64,000 bases of DNA from Straminergon stramineum (Eukaryota; Streptophyta; Bryopsida; Hypnales; Calliergonaceae), in assembly GCA_963920665.1 (NCBI GenBank), contig OY987263.1, positions 38,118,547 to 38,182,546 on the forward strand. Reading direction: 5' to 3'. Below are positions 38,720-49,263 of this stretch, piece after piece. How positions within the stretch are numbered: the stretch's first letter is position 1; each line of letters begins with the position of its first letter. The position numbers were made by a program, and so were the translations under genes. Below the pieces are notes generated by a model that was given only the letters and a program-made list of their open reading frames with translations, was not told the origin of the DNA and ran no database searches.

Positions 38720-41700
38720 TCATTCTGGGTGTGATAAGTTGTTAAGAAAGGGCACGCCCAACTTCCAATCCACGTCTGACTTCAAGAGCTGTAAGAACCA
38801 CAAAAGTCTCATCACACTGAAGATGAAGTCAATAGCTTGCTAAAATTAATTGAATGATTTTTACACATTATCATCATTTGTCAAACTACTAGCTAGATTC
38901 TCTATTTATAATCAATCAAATTAGTCATTCTAAAACCAAAATTCATTAGTCTTTTAGGAGCTACAAGGCAAAGAAATAAACCTTAATTTGTTGCTCTAAA
39001 AACTTGATGTAGTTGTGGGCTTGTTCAAACAAAATCGCCATATCAGCCTGTTTATACCATAAACAAATTGTAAGAGTTCTCTACTATAAAATCATCACAA
39101 TCAAATTCACGTTTGGTTAAATAAGATTTAGAAGTTAGAAATTTTTTTTGGAATATTGACACTAACAATTCAAAGTGCAAACATTGTAATATGCAATTGT
39201 ATAAAGCTCTAAGAACTATTGACTAGAATAGATTTATATTTAAGACTGTCAATGTAAATTTTGGAAACCTACATAAATCCTAGTTTAAAGCTTTTGTAGT
39301 TGAATGCCACAATGTTTTGTTCCTAGAATCATGCCAATTGAAGGACATTCATGATATAGAAAAAATTCATTTGAGTTTGAAAAGAAGTGCTAACCTTGTT
39401 TCCATTGGGAACCAACATTTGCAAGATCTTCACGCGTTGCTTCACTTTCTCCCTTTTGTGCTACACGCACACATTCATGGTCAATTTGCAATGGTTAGCA
39501 ACAATGAAATTAGGTCTTGACCATGCCAATCAATTTGCGATTTTGGTTGGTCAATTTGAAGCAAGAATTTTAAAATAATCACATGTCATCATGTTGGCTA
39601 AACATTTGGAGAAACAATGAAATTTTCAATTGCTTATATATATTTACGAAGTTTTGAAAAATCCATCTAGAATTTTATACATTTAAATTTGTATTAGTAC
39701 TAATTTTACAATTCATGCATTGTAACAAGGGAATGCATACAACAATTGCTTGGTTAATTAGCTTACTTGAGCAAACAAACTCTGGGAATCAGTGGCAGTG
39801 CCAGGAAGAGCTCGTGCCTTCCCATTTCTATTCAATGCACGTTCTGGTACAAATATCTCTCTTGCAATCTGCCCCACCTCTACACCATAGTAGGTCGAAT
39901 GTGATGCCTTGTTATCGTTAGGATCATCCAACTGTAACATCAATGTACATCCACATTGTTAAGATAAAAAGTTGTGATGAAAAATTGAATAACAACCAAA
40001 CAATAAACCTATCATTGACAAATGAAATTATGACAACAACATAAATATTCTACATATAAAAATTTATATGTGAAGTGGTACATTGACAATGAAAATAGGC
40101 AATATAAACATATGTAAATTAATACAACTCTTCATATAGTTAAATTTCTTGAAAGTGGAAACCTATGTAAATTAATACAACTCGTAACGTAGTTACATTC
40201 CTTGATGTGGAATACGAGAAACATAACCTTGACATGTTGAAAAAAAAATTCATAAAATAAGCATTTAGTCAATCTATTCAAAATTTCAAACAACTATGAG
40301 GTTGCATTAGAGAAAACTTGGGCCTCCAGTCCTATAGAGGGCCATTTGACTTCCTACCGTAGTGCAAATTCAACAAAAAGTAGAATTTAAAAAATGTAAG
40401 TAAAAAATATAGGAAAAAAACTAGTGATCACCTCAACTACCCTGTGAGATTGGCAATTTTAAATTTTAAATTTTTCCTCTATACTTGCATTGTTGTTGAA
40501 AGTATTGTTGAAAGTCAAACGGCCTTATGGAGGCCCCAAATTTTCAATCTCTAATGAAACAAGCAAAACAACTTTCAATCATTCCAAAATTGTTTGTTTT
40601 AGATATTGATTATTTTAAGTGTATGTAGATAATTAAATTCAAAAGTTATGTATAAATTTCAACACTTAGAATAAATTTTGTTAAATCTTCTAATACTCCA
40701 TAAACCAAAAATTGTGACATAAATCTTCACAAAAGTTTAATTTATAGGCCCAAAATTAGGGCAAGTATAGATTTTGGTTTCAGGTCACCCAGTTTGAATT
40801 TTGCCAAAGTAGTGGATATTGCCAATTTTACGAAATTGACGTTATACACAAATTACTGCACTTAGCATCAATACGTACCCCAGCCTAGTAGTGCAGACTG
40901 ATCCTGTTAAAAACAACACTGATGGAATAAATTAAAGTTGTGTCAACTTGTTCGATTAATTGGAAGGTTGCAACAACAGTACGTCATCTTTGGGCTAATT
41001 TTGTTTCGATGTCGATCTTTTGTTAACATATGTAGGTAATTAATTAAATTCAACATATACAAACTCGGGCACTTAGCATCAATACCCTAGGCTAATAGTG
41101 CAAAACCTATTGAAAACAGTACTTATGAGCAAAAGTTGTGACAACCAGTTCAATCAACTGGGAGCTTGGTTGAAACAACAGTCATGAGTCATCACCGTAA
41201 ATTTCTTGAGTTTAGCGATGTTCCTAAGTAAGAAAAAAAATTGACATACATCTTCACAAACTCACAAAAGTCTAATTTTTGGCCAGTGAGGTCATAAACT
41301 AGGAAAAATGTAGATTCTGGATTCATACAGCTTAGCCTAAACCCCACCAAAGTAATCGAATGTCGCCCATTTTAAAGAAATTGACATTCATTTTAACGAA
41401 ATGTTGTTTTGAATGTCGATCTTTGTAAAAAATGTTTGCGAAGTTAATTAAATTCAAGTATTCAACATATATAAATTACAGCAGTGATAATCAATATCCT
41501 AAGTAAGTGTGCAAACCCTGTTGAAAACGTTCAACACTAATAGAATGATATCATTGTGTCAACCCATCCGTTCAACCCGGAGGTTGACTCAACAGCTATG
41601 GTAATGCTGCTCTGGATGCGGATCTTTAATTTGTAGTTTAATTTGATGTTCTGATCTACGGAGTTTATAAAATCTCTATCTATATATGAAACACTCCCAT

Positions 41701-43286
41701 GGAGCATGCATGCAGACGATAGTCAAGATACACTTATATTATTATATTTGCAGCTAGCATGCATGCATTCAACAAGTACGTACCGTAAGCTTTGATCTCT
41801 TCCGCGGTCTACTTGACTCTCCCGTTTGATCCCGTTGATGATCCCCAACAGGAACATCCCGCCTTGTATTCCAGCTTGGCATGTTTCCCACAGAGCTTCC
41901 GAAGTTGGCAAGCAGCGGGGGCGGTGCAGGCATCGCCGCAGCAGCGGGAGGGAGTAAGAATCGCGGACGTCGCGGAATCGGAAGCTTCATGTCCTGGCCA
42001 CTGCTGATCCACGGTTGATTTGGGGTCCAGCTCCCGCGCAGCGCCATTGCTTGCGACCACGATGGTCGACTCGCAGGAACAAATCCCGCAGAGAAGTTCG
42101 CATTCGCATTTGGGGTGGAAAATGTCACCGAGGCATGCGCAACAGGCATTTGGTGGTGATATCCCGGGTTTGCAGCGGGGAAGAAGTGGTGAGGCTGATG
42201 ACTGGGGTGACTGGAGGAAGAACTCAAGCTTGCAGATGCCGAATGCGGAAAAAGAAGCTGTTGCCGGGCTGGTGGTGTTGTGCTCGGAAACACCCTCCAG
42301 CTGCGACGCTCTGGCACAGGAGATGAACTCGGTAGGAAATTCCACAAGGGAGGCGCCATTGGCAATGTGCAAGGAACCGACGTAAGGTTCCACAAAGGAG
42401 GTGCCATCGGTGCTGTGCAAGTTATCGACGGCAGATTCCACAAAGGGGGTGCCTCTGGCAATGTGCAAAGAATCGACGGTAGGTACCACAACGGGGGTGC
42501 CATTGGCAATGTGCAAGGAATCGGTGGCAGTGATGAGAAAGAAGCTGGAGCTGACTGGATCTCAAAGGAAATTTGAGGGGACTGGATCCCGAGTACCAGT
42601 GGCGAGATCAGTGGCGAGATGGAGGCTTCAGGCAATTGTATTCCGCGTGCCAGTGGCAAGATGGAAGACTCTGTCCCAAATGCCCGTGCTAGTGGCGAAA
42701 TGGGGGCTTGAGGGGGCTGCATCCCGAAGGAAGCTGTTGGGGAGTGTAACCCGAGTGCCAGTGGCGAGAAGGAAGCCTGCGGCGCCACTATCTTGGAGGA
42801 AGATGGTGGGGGCTGTATCCCTAGTGCGAGTGGCGAGACGAAAGCTTCAGGGTCCTGGATCCTGAGTGACAGTGGCAAGATGGAAGCTTTGGGGGACTGG
42901 ATTCCGAGTGCCAGTCGTGATAGATCATCCACCTCGCCCGCAGCTGAGTCATGCAACTGCACCCACAGCGGCTGAGTGACAGCGGGTGCTCGCTTGACCG
43001 CGGCGCTGGTTGTGTTCCAGTCCACGAGTTCTGGAAACGAGGACTGGACGTCGAAGTTCAGCAAAGTAGGGACGTCCGCGAGGGGTTCTACTTCAGCTTC
43101 GGATTGGAGTAGTGTCGTGTAGTTGGACAACCAAAGCGAGATCAAGTCGGTGTGGGGAGTGCTGGAGGAGCAGTCGTCGGAAGCCGCCCACAGCATCGCC
43201 TCGCTGTTACTGTCCTCGAGAAATGGAGGGGACGGTGGCGGCGTCATGGGCAGTGCGCGTCGGCTCGACTCTGCTTGATCGGCCAT
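38720..43286 (-). CDS. RSL-like bHLH transcription factor with long N-terminal exon
   Basis: Five minus-strand exons, all GT-AG and phase 0: 43286-41784, 39931-39767, 39460-39395, 39047-38982, 38788-38720 (TGA); 622 residues. Exons 2-5 encode a bHLH domain aligning without gaps to plant class VIIIc RSL proteins: NRNGKARALPGTATDSQSLF, REKVKQRVKILQMLVPNG, ADMAILFEQAHNYIKFLEQQ, then LLKSDVDWK, like the LLSSDDLW or LLKSDELW tail of RSL proteins. RSL factors drive rooting-cell and tip-growing cell outgrowth. The basic region is altered: SLFAQHKREKV where RSL proteins have SLYARKRRERI. Exon 1 encodes 501 residues rich in P, S and L, with LALGIQSP-type repeats and five CTLPMAPPLWNLPS-type repeats; it ends in a PRKRSK basic cluster. 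The start is the ATG at 43286, just after a likely 3' splice site (GGTGTACAG, ending about 43327). A 5' leader exon near 43.4-43.62 kb is possible. Confidence 0.85.
40700..41605 (-). repeat. Degenerate repeats within intron 1 of the bHLH gene
   Basis: Plus-strand reading shows an A-B-B-A-B arrangement. The A block (about 40700-40850 and 41245-41395) shares ACATAxATCTTCACAAA, a TAATTTxTxGGCC phrase, a GTAGATTxTGGxTTC phrase and CCAAAGTA. The B block (about 40855-41010, 41060-41215, 41470-41605) shares CTTAGCATCAATAC or ATCAATATCCTA, GTGCAAACCCTGTTGAAAAC and TGTGTCAACCxGTTCGATCAA. Copies differ a lot, so it is old. Confidence 0.65.
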
Positions 43287-44785
43287 TGCAAGAGCAGAGT
43301 CTCTCCTGCCTCTCCGCCTGCACCTGTACACCAATAATAGTTTCTACAATCAGGTGAAGTCTTGCAATTTTTCTTGCATTCTCATGGCTATTTGAGCATG
43401 TATATCTCTATGGTGTAGTTACGGACACTCACTCGATTATAACAGAGAGCAAGAGAATGTACCAGAGCTATGGATTTCAGCGGGGTGGTAATGGTTTCCC
43501 CTGAGCAGCACTCGATCGTCCCTGTGTGTTGAACTCTGGTCAAACTTTGGTCGCTACCAGCAAGGTGACTGTCGTCCTCTGCATCCACAACATGCAAAGG
43601 AGATGAAAATATGAGAGAACTCATTGTTGCGGGTCAGAGCGACTGATTCTTCTGACGCCGATTAGCACTACACAGAGTTCCGGCCGATGATATTGTTCTT
43701 GCCATTGGGAGCTTTGTCTTGCAATGCCTGCTATGGTCGAAGGGTCTTACTTCAGGTCACTCTACTAGTGTTACAGGCAAGTTATGCATAGAAGGATCGA
43801 CATTAAATAATAAACGGACTCAGGGAAGAATATTCTTAGAAATCACTGCATTCGTGATATCCGACCGGGCAATACGCACTAATTAATGAAAATAAGTCTC
43901 TGTTTCCTACAGAAAAATGCATTCAAATCCTGGTCCGTCAGGCTGTGGTCTGACTTCCTCTCTTAAAACCAAGGAAATGTTGCAAATCCCGGCCCCTGTC
44001 ACTGAGGTCGACGTGAAAAATGCTAATCTTAACACAAAGGGCAGGAAATTGAAATACACTACTTATGCAAAACAGCAAAAGGCGTCTCTGCGCATTGGTG
44101 CAAATATATGACCTTCTGTTGTTTAAGCGATATTTCAAACTGTCTAGCTCTTTCCGATCCGAAGCACGTGAAGCTGGTCCTTGCTTTCGAATTTCGAAAT
44201 AACCAGAATGATTAACTAATTGCTTTGATTCGCTTTTGAGACCAAGCTGGTCGTGGATCTGATTATTCCTGCGCTAGGTTAGGTTGGATAACACTGAGCT
44301 TCATGATGGCTATAAAACTCAGGATTTAACCCTGCCTATTATATACAGGACGAATTGAACGAAACACAAAATTAACGGGGATATTTCACAACGCAGGGTC
44401 CAGTGGTACGTCTCACACTTACATAACAGCACCTAAGTCACCCATAACTTACAAAATTTTACATATCCCCCAAAGCCTTAACCATTTCCAGAAGCGGAGA
44501 GTCTTCCATGACCAGTTTCATCATGGGCTATCCCAAGAGCCAAGCAAGAGAAAACTTTGAGCTAAACCTTACTTTCTATAAACAATCTATGTGTCTCCAA
44601 CTCAAAGCTTAACTACAGGCAACGCTAGAAACTCTCAAAATTCTCAACACTGCCGTCGCAACTTGACTGCGATAACCGATTTGTAAGGGGGAAGGCTCGG
44701 AAGGCTCACCCGGTTCCAGCAGTGCTGCGGCTCTGCGAAGCGCGGCCAACTTCAAATTCGCTGACACTGTACGTCCAGGCGCAAG
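43287..44785. other. Upstream region of the bHLH gene
   Basis: A 60-codon open stretch on the minus strand from ATG 43624, ending at a possible donor (GCTCTG then GTACAT), could be a leader exon. Its phase does not join the bHLH frame, so if transcribed it would act as an upstream open frame. The rest of the stretch is balanced in composition and shows no coding sequence I can support. Confidence 0.35.
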
Positions 44786-45102
44786 CCAGAACTTGAACCT
44801 GCTAATGAACCTATGCCGCAAGAGATTGACATTGAAAAATTGGTTTGGAAAAAACAGCGACTGAACTCGAACTCGAACTCGTTCCACAACTTCAGAAACA
44901 GGCAACTTCATGCAACCCTCAGATGTCGTCTGATCTCTCTAGCCAGGTGCTCGTCAGGAACCTCCTCCTCCAGCAACCGAAGGAAACAGTCGCCATGTGT
45001 GCGCCCGATCGACAGAAGCAACTTCCAACTTCCAAGGCGTGCTTCTTTCCAGAGCTAGAGAGCAGTTGCAATGAGTGGAATCGGAAAGAGACAACGCAAT
45101 GA
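44786..45102 (+). pseudogene. Coding-like fragment with a frame change
   Basis: Two overlapping plus-strand frames each read like protein. The first gives PELEPANEPMPQEIDIEKLV and then WKK at a run of A. The second continues TATELELELVPQLQKQATSC and runs to RKETTQ and a TGA at 45100-45102. Joining them would need a one-base change in the A run near 44848-44853, or a small intron I cannot see. Codon use is GC-balanced, unlike the AT-rich desert. I do not recognise the protein. It may be a gene fragment, or chance. Confidence 0.3.
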
Positions 45103-45929
45103 TCGAAGCTATTTCAAAGTCATAGCCAGGCTCCACCTAGATATACAGTTCTACGTTGACGGCCTAGCTTCCACGTCGGTATACCCTAGTTCTGTAGCCT
45201 CCGCATCTGAGTTAAATAGATAAAAACTCGTTCACTGGCCTTCACTGCAAAGAGAGAGAGGGAGAAAAAGTGGCTAGAAATCCAGGGTGCTGGCAAGTTC
45301 ATCACGGCAATCAAGGAGGGGCTAGTTAGCTCATTGTACGTCGGGTAGAATTTAGAATCGGGGACCCCACTGCAGTGTGCTCGACCGGCCCTCTAGATGT
45401 CTCCGATTCAAGATATCTCTAATCTAGACATCCTTAATCGGATTTTCCCGATTCTACAGTGTATCTGTCCCCTGTACGTCCAAACTGGCTAGCGATGTAC
45501 TTCACGTAGGAGTTCAGCTTGAGTTCTCAACTTGTTTCATGGCCTCCTGATCAGTGTTTAAAAAATGTGGCTAAATCAAGCAGAGCTTAGAAGTATCAAA
45601 ACTTGGTGCTTGCTACCAAATATGTGAGCAACGGAGTGTTTATTTGGGAATTCAGCCCATTTGAGCAGGGTTTCGATCTGGCAGCTTGAGCTAATTACGA
45701 TAGCCACTCCTGGGACCACTGCAGTACTTGATAGAGGACTTTGAACAACCTAATGATGGTGAAATGTCTTCTCCTCTGTACGTTTCCATTCGCCTGTCTC
45801 TGGCTCTGTGCGGTGCTCAGACAGACTTGAATTGTACTTTTTTGGTTCAAGCAATGGGCTTGCGCCATTTTTTTCCCAAAAAAACCAAACTTGTTCCGTC
45901 GCTGTCGTTAATTAGCTGGCTTTGCAGGC
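45103..45929. other. Intergenic, no gene seen
   Basis: Balanced composition. A GA-rich run lies at about 45250-45275. A diffuse inverted repeat around AGAATCGGG and CCCGATTCT is at 45350-45465. No open frame I would defend. Confidence 0.4.
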
Positions 45930-46184
45930 ATGGGGATGGCTTGCTTGTCATCTGGCAGCAGCGAGAGCAACTGCCATAATGAAAACGGAAAAGTGACTTG
46001 CGTGGGCAAAACCTGCAGCGCTGCTTGCTACCCCTGCGGCCCTGCCACGCATTCATTGCCGACTATATTCTCCGTGCGCTTTATGTCACGTACTCAGTCA
46101 GTCTGTCTGGTTAGTTCATTAGTAAGCAAACTAGCTAGATTCTCACGGTTCTATGTACCTGACTCGATCTCGGTTATTTCGTGA
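45930..46184 (+). CDS. Possible small cysteine-rich peptide exon
   Basis: From ATG 45930 the frame reads MGMACLSSGSSESN, then a cysteine-rich stretch with the spacing CVGKTCSAACYPC, followed by a non-cysteine tail to the stop at 46182-46184. There are six cysteines in the first 37 residues. The ATG is preceded by a good 3' splice-site look-alike (TTAATTAGCTGGCTTTGCAG), so it may be an internal or second exon of a longer gene whose first exon I cannot identify. There is no obvious signal peptide in the frame as read. It could be a metallothionein-like or other metal-binding peptide, or a chance frame. Confidence 0.3.
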   Translation: MGMACLSSGSSESNCHNENGKVTCVGKTCSAACYPCGPATHSLPTIFSVRFMSRTQSVCLVSSLVSKLARFSRFYVPDSISVIS

Positions 46185-46924
46185 ATCGATCCTGCTTCAA
46201 TTCGATCACTAAATTCCGATTAGTTGATATTGTACAATTATTTGTTTTGCCTAAGTAATATTTATTTATATTACAAATATGGAAGTGCATGTTCTGATTG
46301 GAAACTGATCGTTCTACTCTAACTTCTGTATCTAAGTTACGATTCGAATTTTTTGTAAACTGTCTTGCTTGTCTTGCTTAACTGACTGGGAGAGCAATCA
46401 TTCTAAGTACTGTTTGCATGCCTCGCTTTGTTCGATTGGGTTTAGAATGTTGGTGAGGTCAAAGCGAACGGACGGCAAGATGGGAATCGTATCAAACCTT
46501 CGTGGATTTGCAAACAGATAGACCTAGATCGATCTGCGATCCGCAAGCTCAATTATATTCAAAACGTACTGTAAGTTAAAGTGCTGTCGTACTCGTATAT
46601 AATTTAAGACAAACCACAAAGGAGTTTTAAGAGCTTACCATGGATTGAAGAATGAAATGGAACGCAGTTTATCACTTATTAGATCGTAAAACTCTTAAAA
46701 CTCTTAAAACCATCCCTCGAAAACTCTTGAACCTCAATTGTTAACCTGCTCAATATTATTTGTGTTCAAAATAAGGAGTCAATCCTAACTTTGTTCGAAT
46801 TCACTGTACCCTCAAAATAAAGCTGAAATGATGTGCAAAGATTAAATGAGCATTACAAAATAAATGGGAGTCTGGGCGAAAGTTAAGGTGGCTTCAAAAC
46901 TCATTGAATGGGGACCGTCCCAAT
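46185..46924. other. Intergenic, no gene seen
   Basis: No coding sequence. A duplicated AAAACTCTTA word near 46687-46710 and ordinary AT-rich text. The homology to NAT12 intron 1 begins at about 46925. Confidence 0.45.
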
Positions 46925-47123
46925 CAGAGACATTTGTTTAGTTGATATGTCGTTTCTGTGTTCAGATCTGCGGGTCCCTAGACAGTCTTGCATTGAGTTG
47001 CGAGCATTGACAATGTTTTGTTTTCGAATTGGCAAAGAGTAGCCATAGATAAAGAGAGTTAGCCTGAGGGTACCAAATCACTTTCTTATGGCGTAGCCTC
47101 TGTAAAATGACGTTCTCGAATGC

Positions 47124-47304
47124 AACGGATATTTCGTTAAAACGGCGGTATTCCACAAACTTGGCACTTCGAGGTTCACACCGCGCGGTCTGAAATGTAA
47201 ACCCATCTTAGATTTCAGACTGTGTGGTCTGAAATCTACATCTTTCCTAGAGAACAAATGGAAAAATGGCATATGAATACCGCCATTTTAATGAAATATC
47301 TGTT
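47124..47304. mobile_element. MITE-like insertion in the pseudogene's intron 1 homology
   Basis: About 181 bp absent from the intact gene's matching position. The 30-bp inverted ends read AACGGATATTTCGTTAAAAC at the left and match the complement of the right end with about three differences. The ends continue into GGCGGTATTC. The inside holds an 11-bp perfect stem, AGATTTCAGAC with GTCTGAAATCT, around a six-base loop. Its inner terminal word ATTTCATTAAAATGGCGGTAT is shared with the insertion at 49121-49263. A clean target duplication is not visible. Confidence 0.7.
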
Positions 47305-47689
47305 ATACCCGGTACAACTGCGAATTATGAGCAGCGATCGAGCCAAATGATATAATTCTAGAATATCCTGCACAATTCGGAAATCGGCAGTTCTCCGTAA
47401 ACATTACTGTCACCGAAGTTTGCTTAAATTTGAACTTCCCGTTTCTGTTGTTAGGTCTGATCAAGCGGGCTATGTCGGGCGTTGACCGTAAACACATAGA
47501 TGAACCATGCTTGGCAGTGGAAAACAGTGCACTGCAAAGCTATTGATCAAAAGGGCTGATTAAGAACATGTAATGATCATTTGAATTTTCACTTCCCTTT
47601 TTTAAGGTCCGATTTTGGGAATGAGATTCCAATCAGACGCGAATCACGGAATGAATGAACGACACTAGGAATCGCGACAAAATGCTAAA

Positions 47690-47855
47690 TTTTGTTCAAA
47701 TGGCAGTATTCCAGATGACATTTTCCCATTGAATTCCTTCTTTAGCTCTACACTAACAATCATATAGATTAAAGACAGCACTGTCTAAACCTAAAATGCC
47801 AACTCTGCGAAATCCCGCCATATTTCCGGTATTCTCGTTCAAAGTAAATCGTTAG
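47690..47855. mobile_element. Third insertion in the duplicated block
   Basis: The intact gene runs continuously from its GGGAAATAGTAAATTGGTAG segment (about 29749-29768), while this copy has about 150 extra bases. These contain TTCAAATGGCAGTATTCC and CCGCCATATTTCCGGTATTC, words resembling the ends of the two neighbouring MITEs. Borders and target duplication are unclear. It may be a degenerate member of the same family. Confidence 0.4.
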
Positions 47856-49120
47856 CTATCGATGCGAAGGGCAGCGTGAGAATAATAAATGCAGAACATT
47901 CCAACCTCTTTGTGACCTTTTCTTCCACGATATTCTAGAATCTCCTTGGTAAACTATCATTGACTACTGCAAACCTGTCACGCATTCAGACTATGCCACA
48001 ATGAAATAGTTCGGACCCAAGGTGGTAAGATTAAAGAGGTTGAGTGAACTTCGAAACGAGGAAAAAAATGGCCCATTGTAGCTGGGCTTTTAGGTTTCCT
48101 GTACAACTGGGTGTTAGGATCATCAGGATTGGGTTAGAAACAAGTTCAGTCCCTCTGCAATTAGTGGAAGTATTTCTTTTGTACTGGGCCACATTTCAGT
48201 CTTGACCAGGCTTGAGTCGGCTGAAGAATATGGAGTGGTGAATATGCCTGCACCTTATTAATATTTGCCGCTTTACCTTCACTTAAGTTGGGTGGATTCT
48301 TGAAAGGGAAGGTATGTTGGAAATGGATCTTTGAAGTGTTACTTTTCACATATATTGCCGCATGTGCGTCGGGTCTCGAAAGGGACGTCAGTTTACTTTG
48401 TTGGTAAAGGATGTTATGCATCGCGATCCTGAGTTGCGATGCCTAAGAAGCAGTATCGCATTTGTTCCTTGTTTTTGTGTTGTTTTCTGACTTTGATTTT
48501 CTTTCCTTCTGTTTGTGCAGTTCCGTTGATATTCTACGCCTTTCAGCATTATTTATCCATAGTTGGGTCGATCATCCTGATTCCTCTCATTTTGGTACCT
48601 GCCATGGGTGGCACGCCTGTGAGTACCCTATCGATTTCCATTTCTTCAGACATTTTTTTTGTGCTTTCTGTGTACCAGTTGGTTGGGGAATTTTTGGGAC
48701 TGATTTTTGTTGTATCGTTGGCAGGAGGACACAGCCAAAGTTGTGTCGAGCATGCTTATGGTATCAGGACTATCCACTCTTTTGCATACGTCTTTTGGCT
48801 CAAGGTTGCCACTGATTCAGGGAGCGTCTTTTGTCTACCTCGCTCCGGCACTTGCCATCACCTTCTCCCCTGCCTTCGTAAACCATTCCAAAGATGTAAG
48901 TGCTCAATCATATATATGGTGCGAGCTGCATTTGAGATTTGTGTTTGTGGACGTGTAATACTTCATTGAGAACGATCCCCCACCCACCCGTTTGCCAATT
49001 GAAGTTACACCATTCCGGTTTGGAAAGGTAGAATCTATTTGTATATCTCCAATGTGGGAAAGTGATGGTAGCACTAAATAAGCGTCGTGCTGCCAACCGT
49101 GGTGACAGAGGTTCAAGATA

Positions 49121-49263
49121 GCACCTTGCAATTATGGTGAATTTCATTAAATGGCGGTATTATTCCGGCATTTGTGACAAATTTCATGCCATTTTAATGG
49201 AATGTTGGGCCATTTTACCGTAGTGCCGCCATTTGAATGAAATTCGTAATAATTGCACGGTGC
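49121..49263. mobile_element. Stowaway/Tc1-mariner-like MITE inside exon 4 of the pseudogene
   Basis: 143 bp with long inverted ends: left GCACCTTGCAATTAT, right ATAATTGCACGGTGC. The match extends inward through ATTTCATTAAATGGCGG with a few differences. It is flanked by TA at 49119-49120 and 49264-49265, as expected for Tc1/mariner-derived elements. It interrupts the KELQGAIIIG part of exon 4 and coincides with the loss of about 25 bp of exon sequence. Confidence 0.8.

Noticed and set aside
41809..43357. Several long frames on both strands over the bHLH exon 1 (for example 235 codons minus, 154 codons plus)
   Set aside because: They overlap the 501-codon exon that splices in phase to the bHLH domain; GC-rich repeated codons keep the other frames open by chance.
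43388..43624. N-terminal extension of the bHLH protein from ATG 43624
   Set aside because: The frame ends at a plausible donor in phase 0, but the following acceptor would then put the 501-codon exon out of frame; at most it is a leader exon with an upstream open frame.
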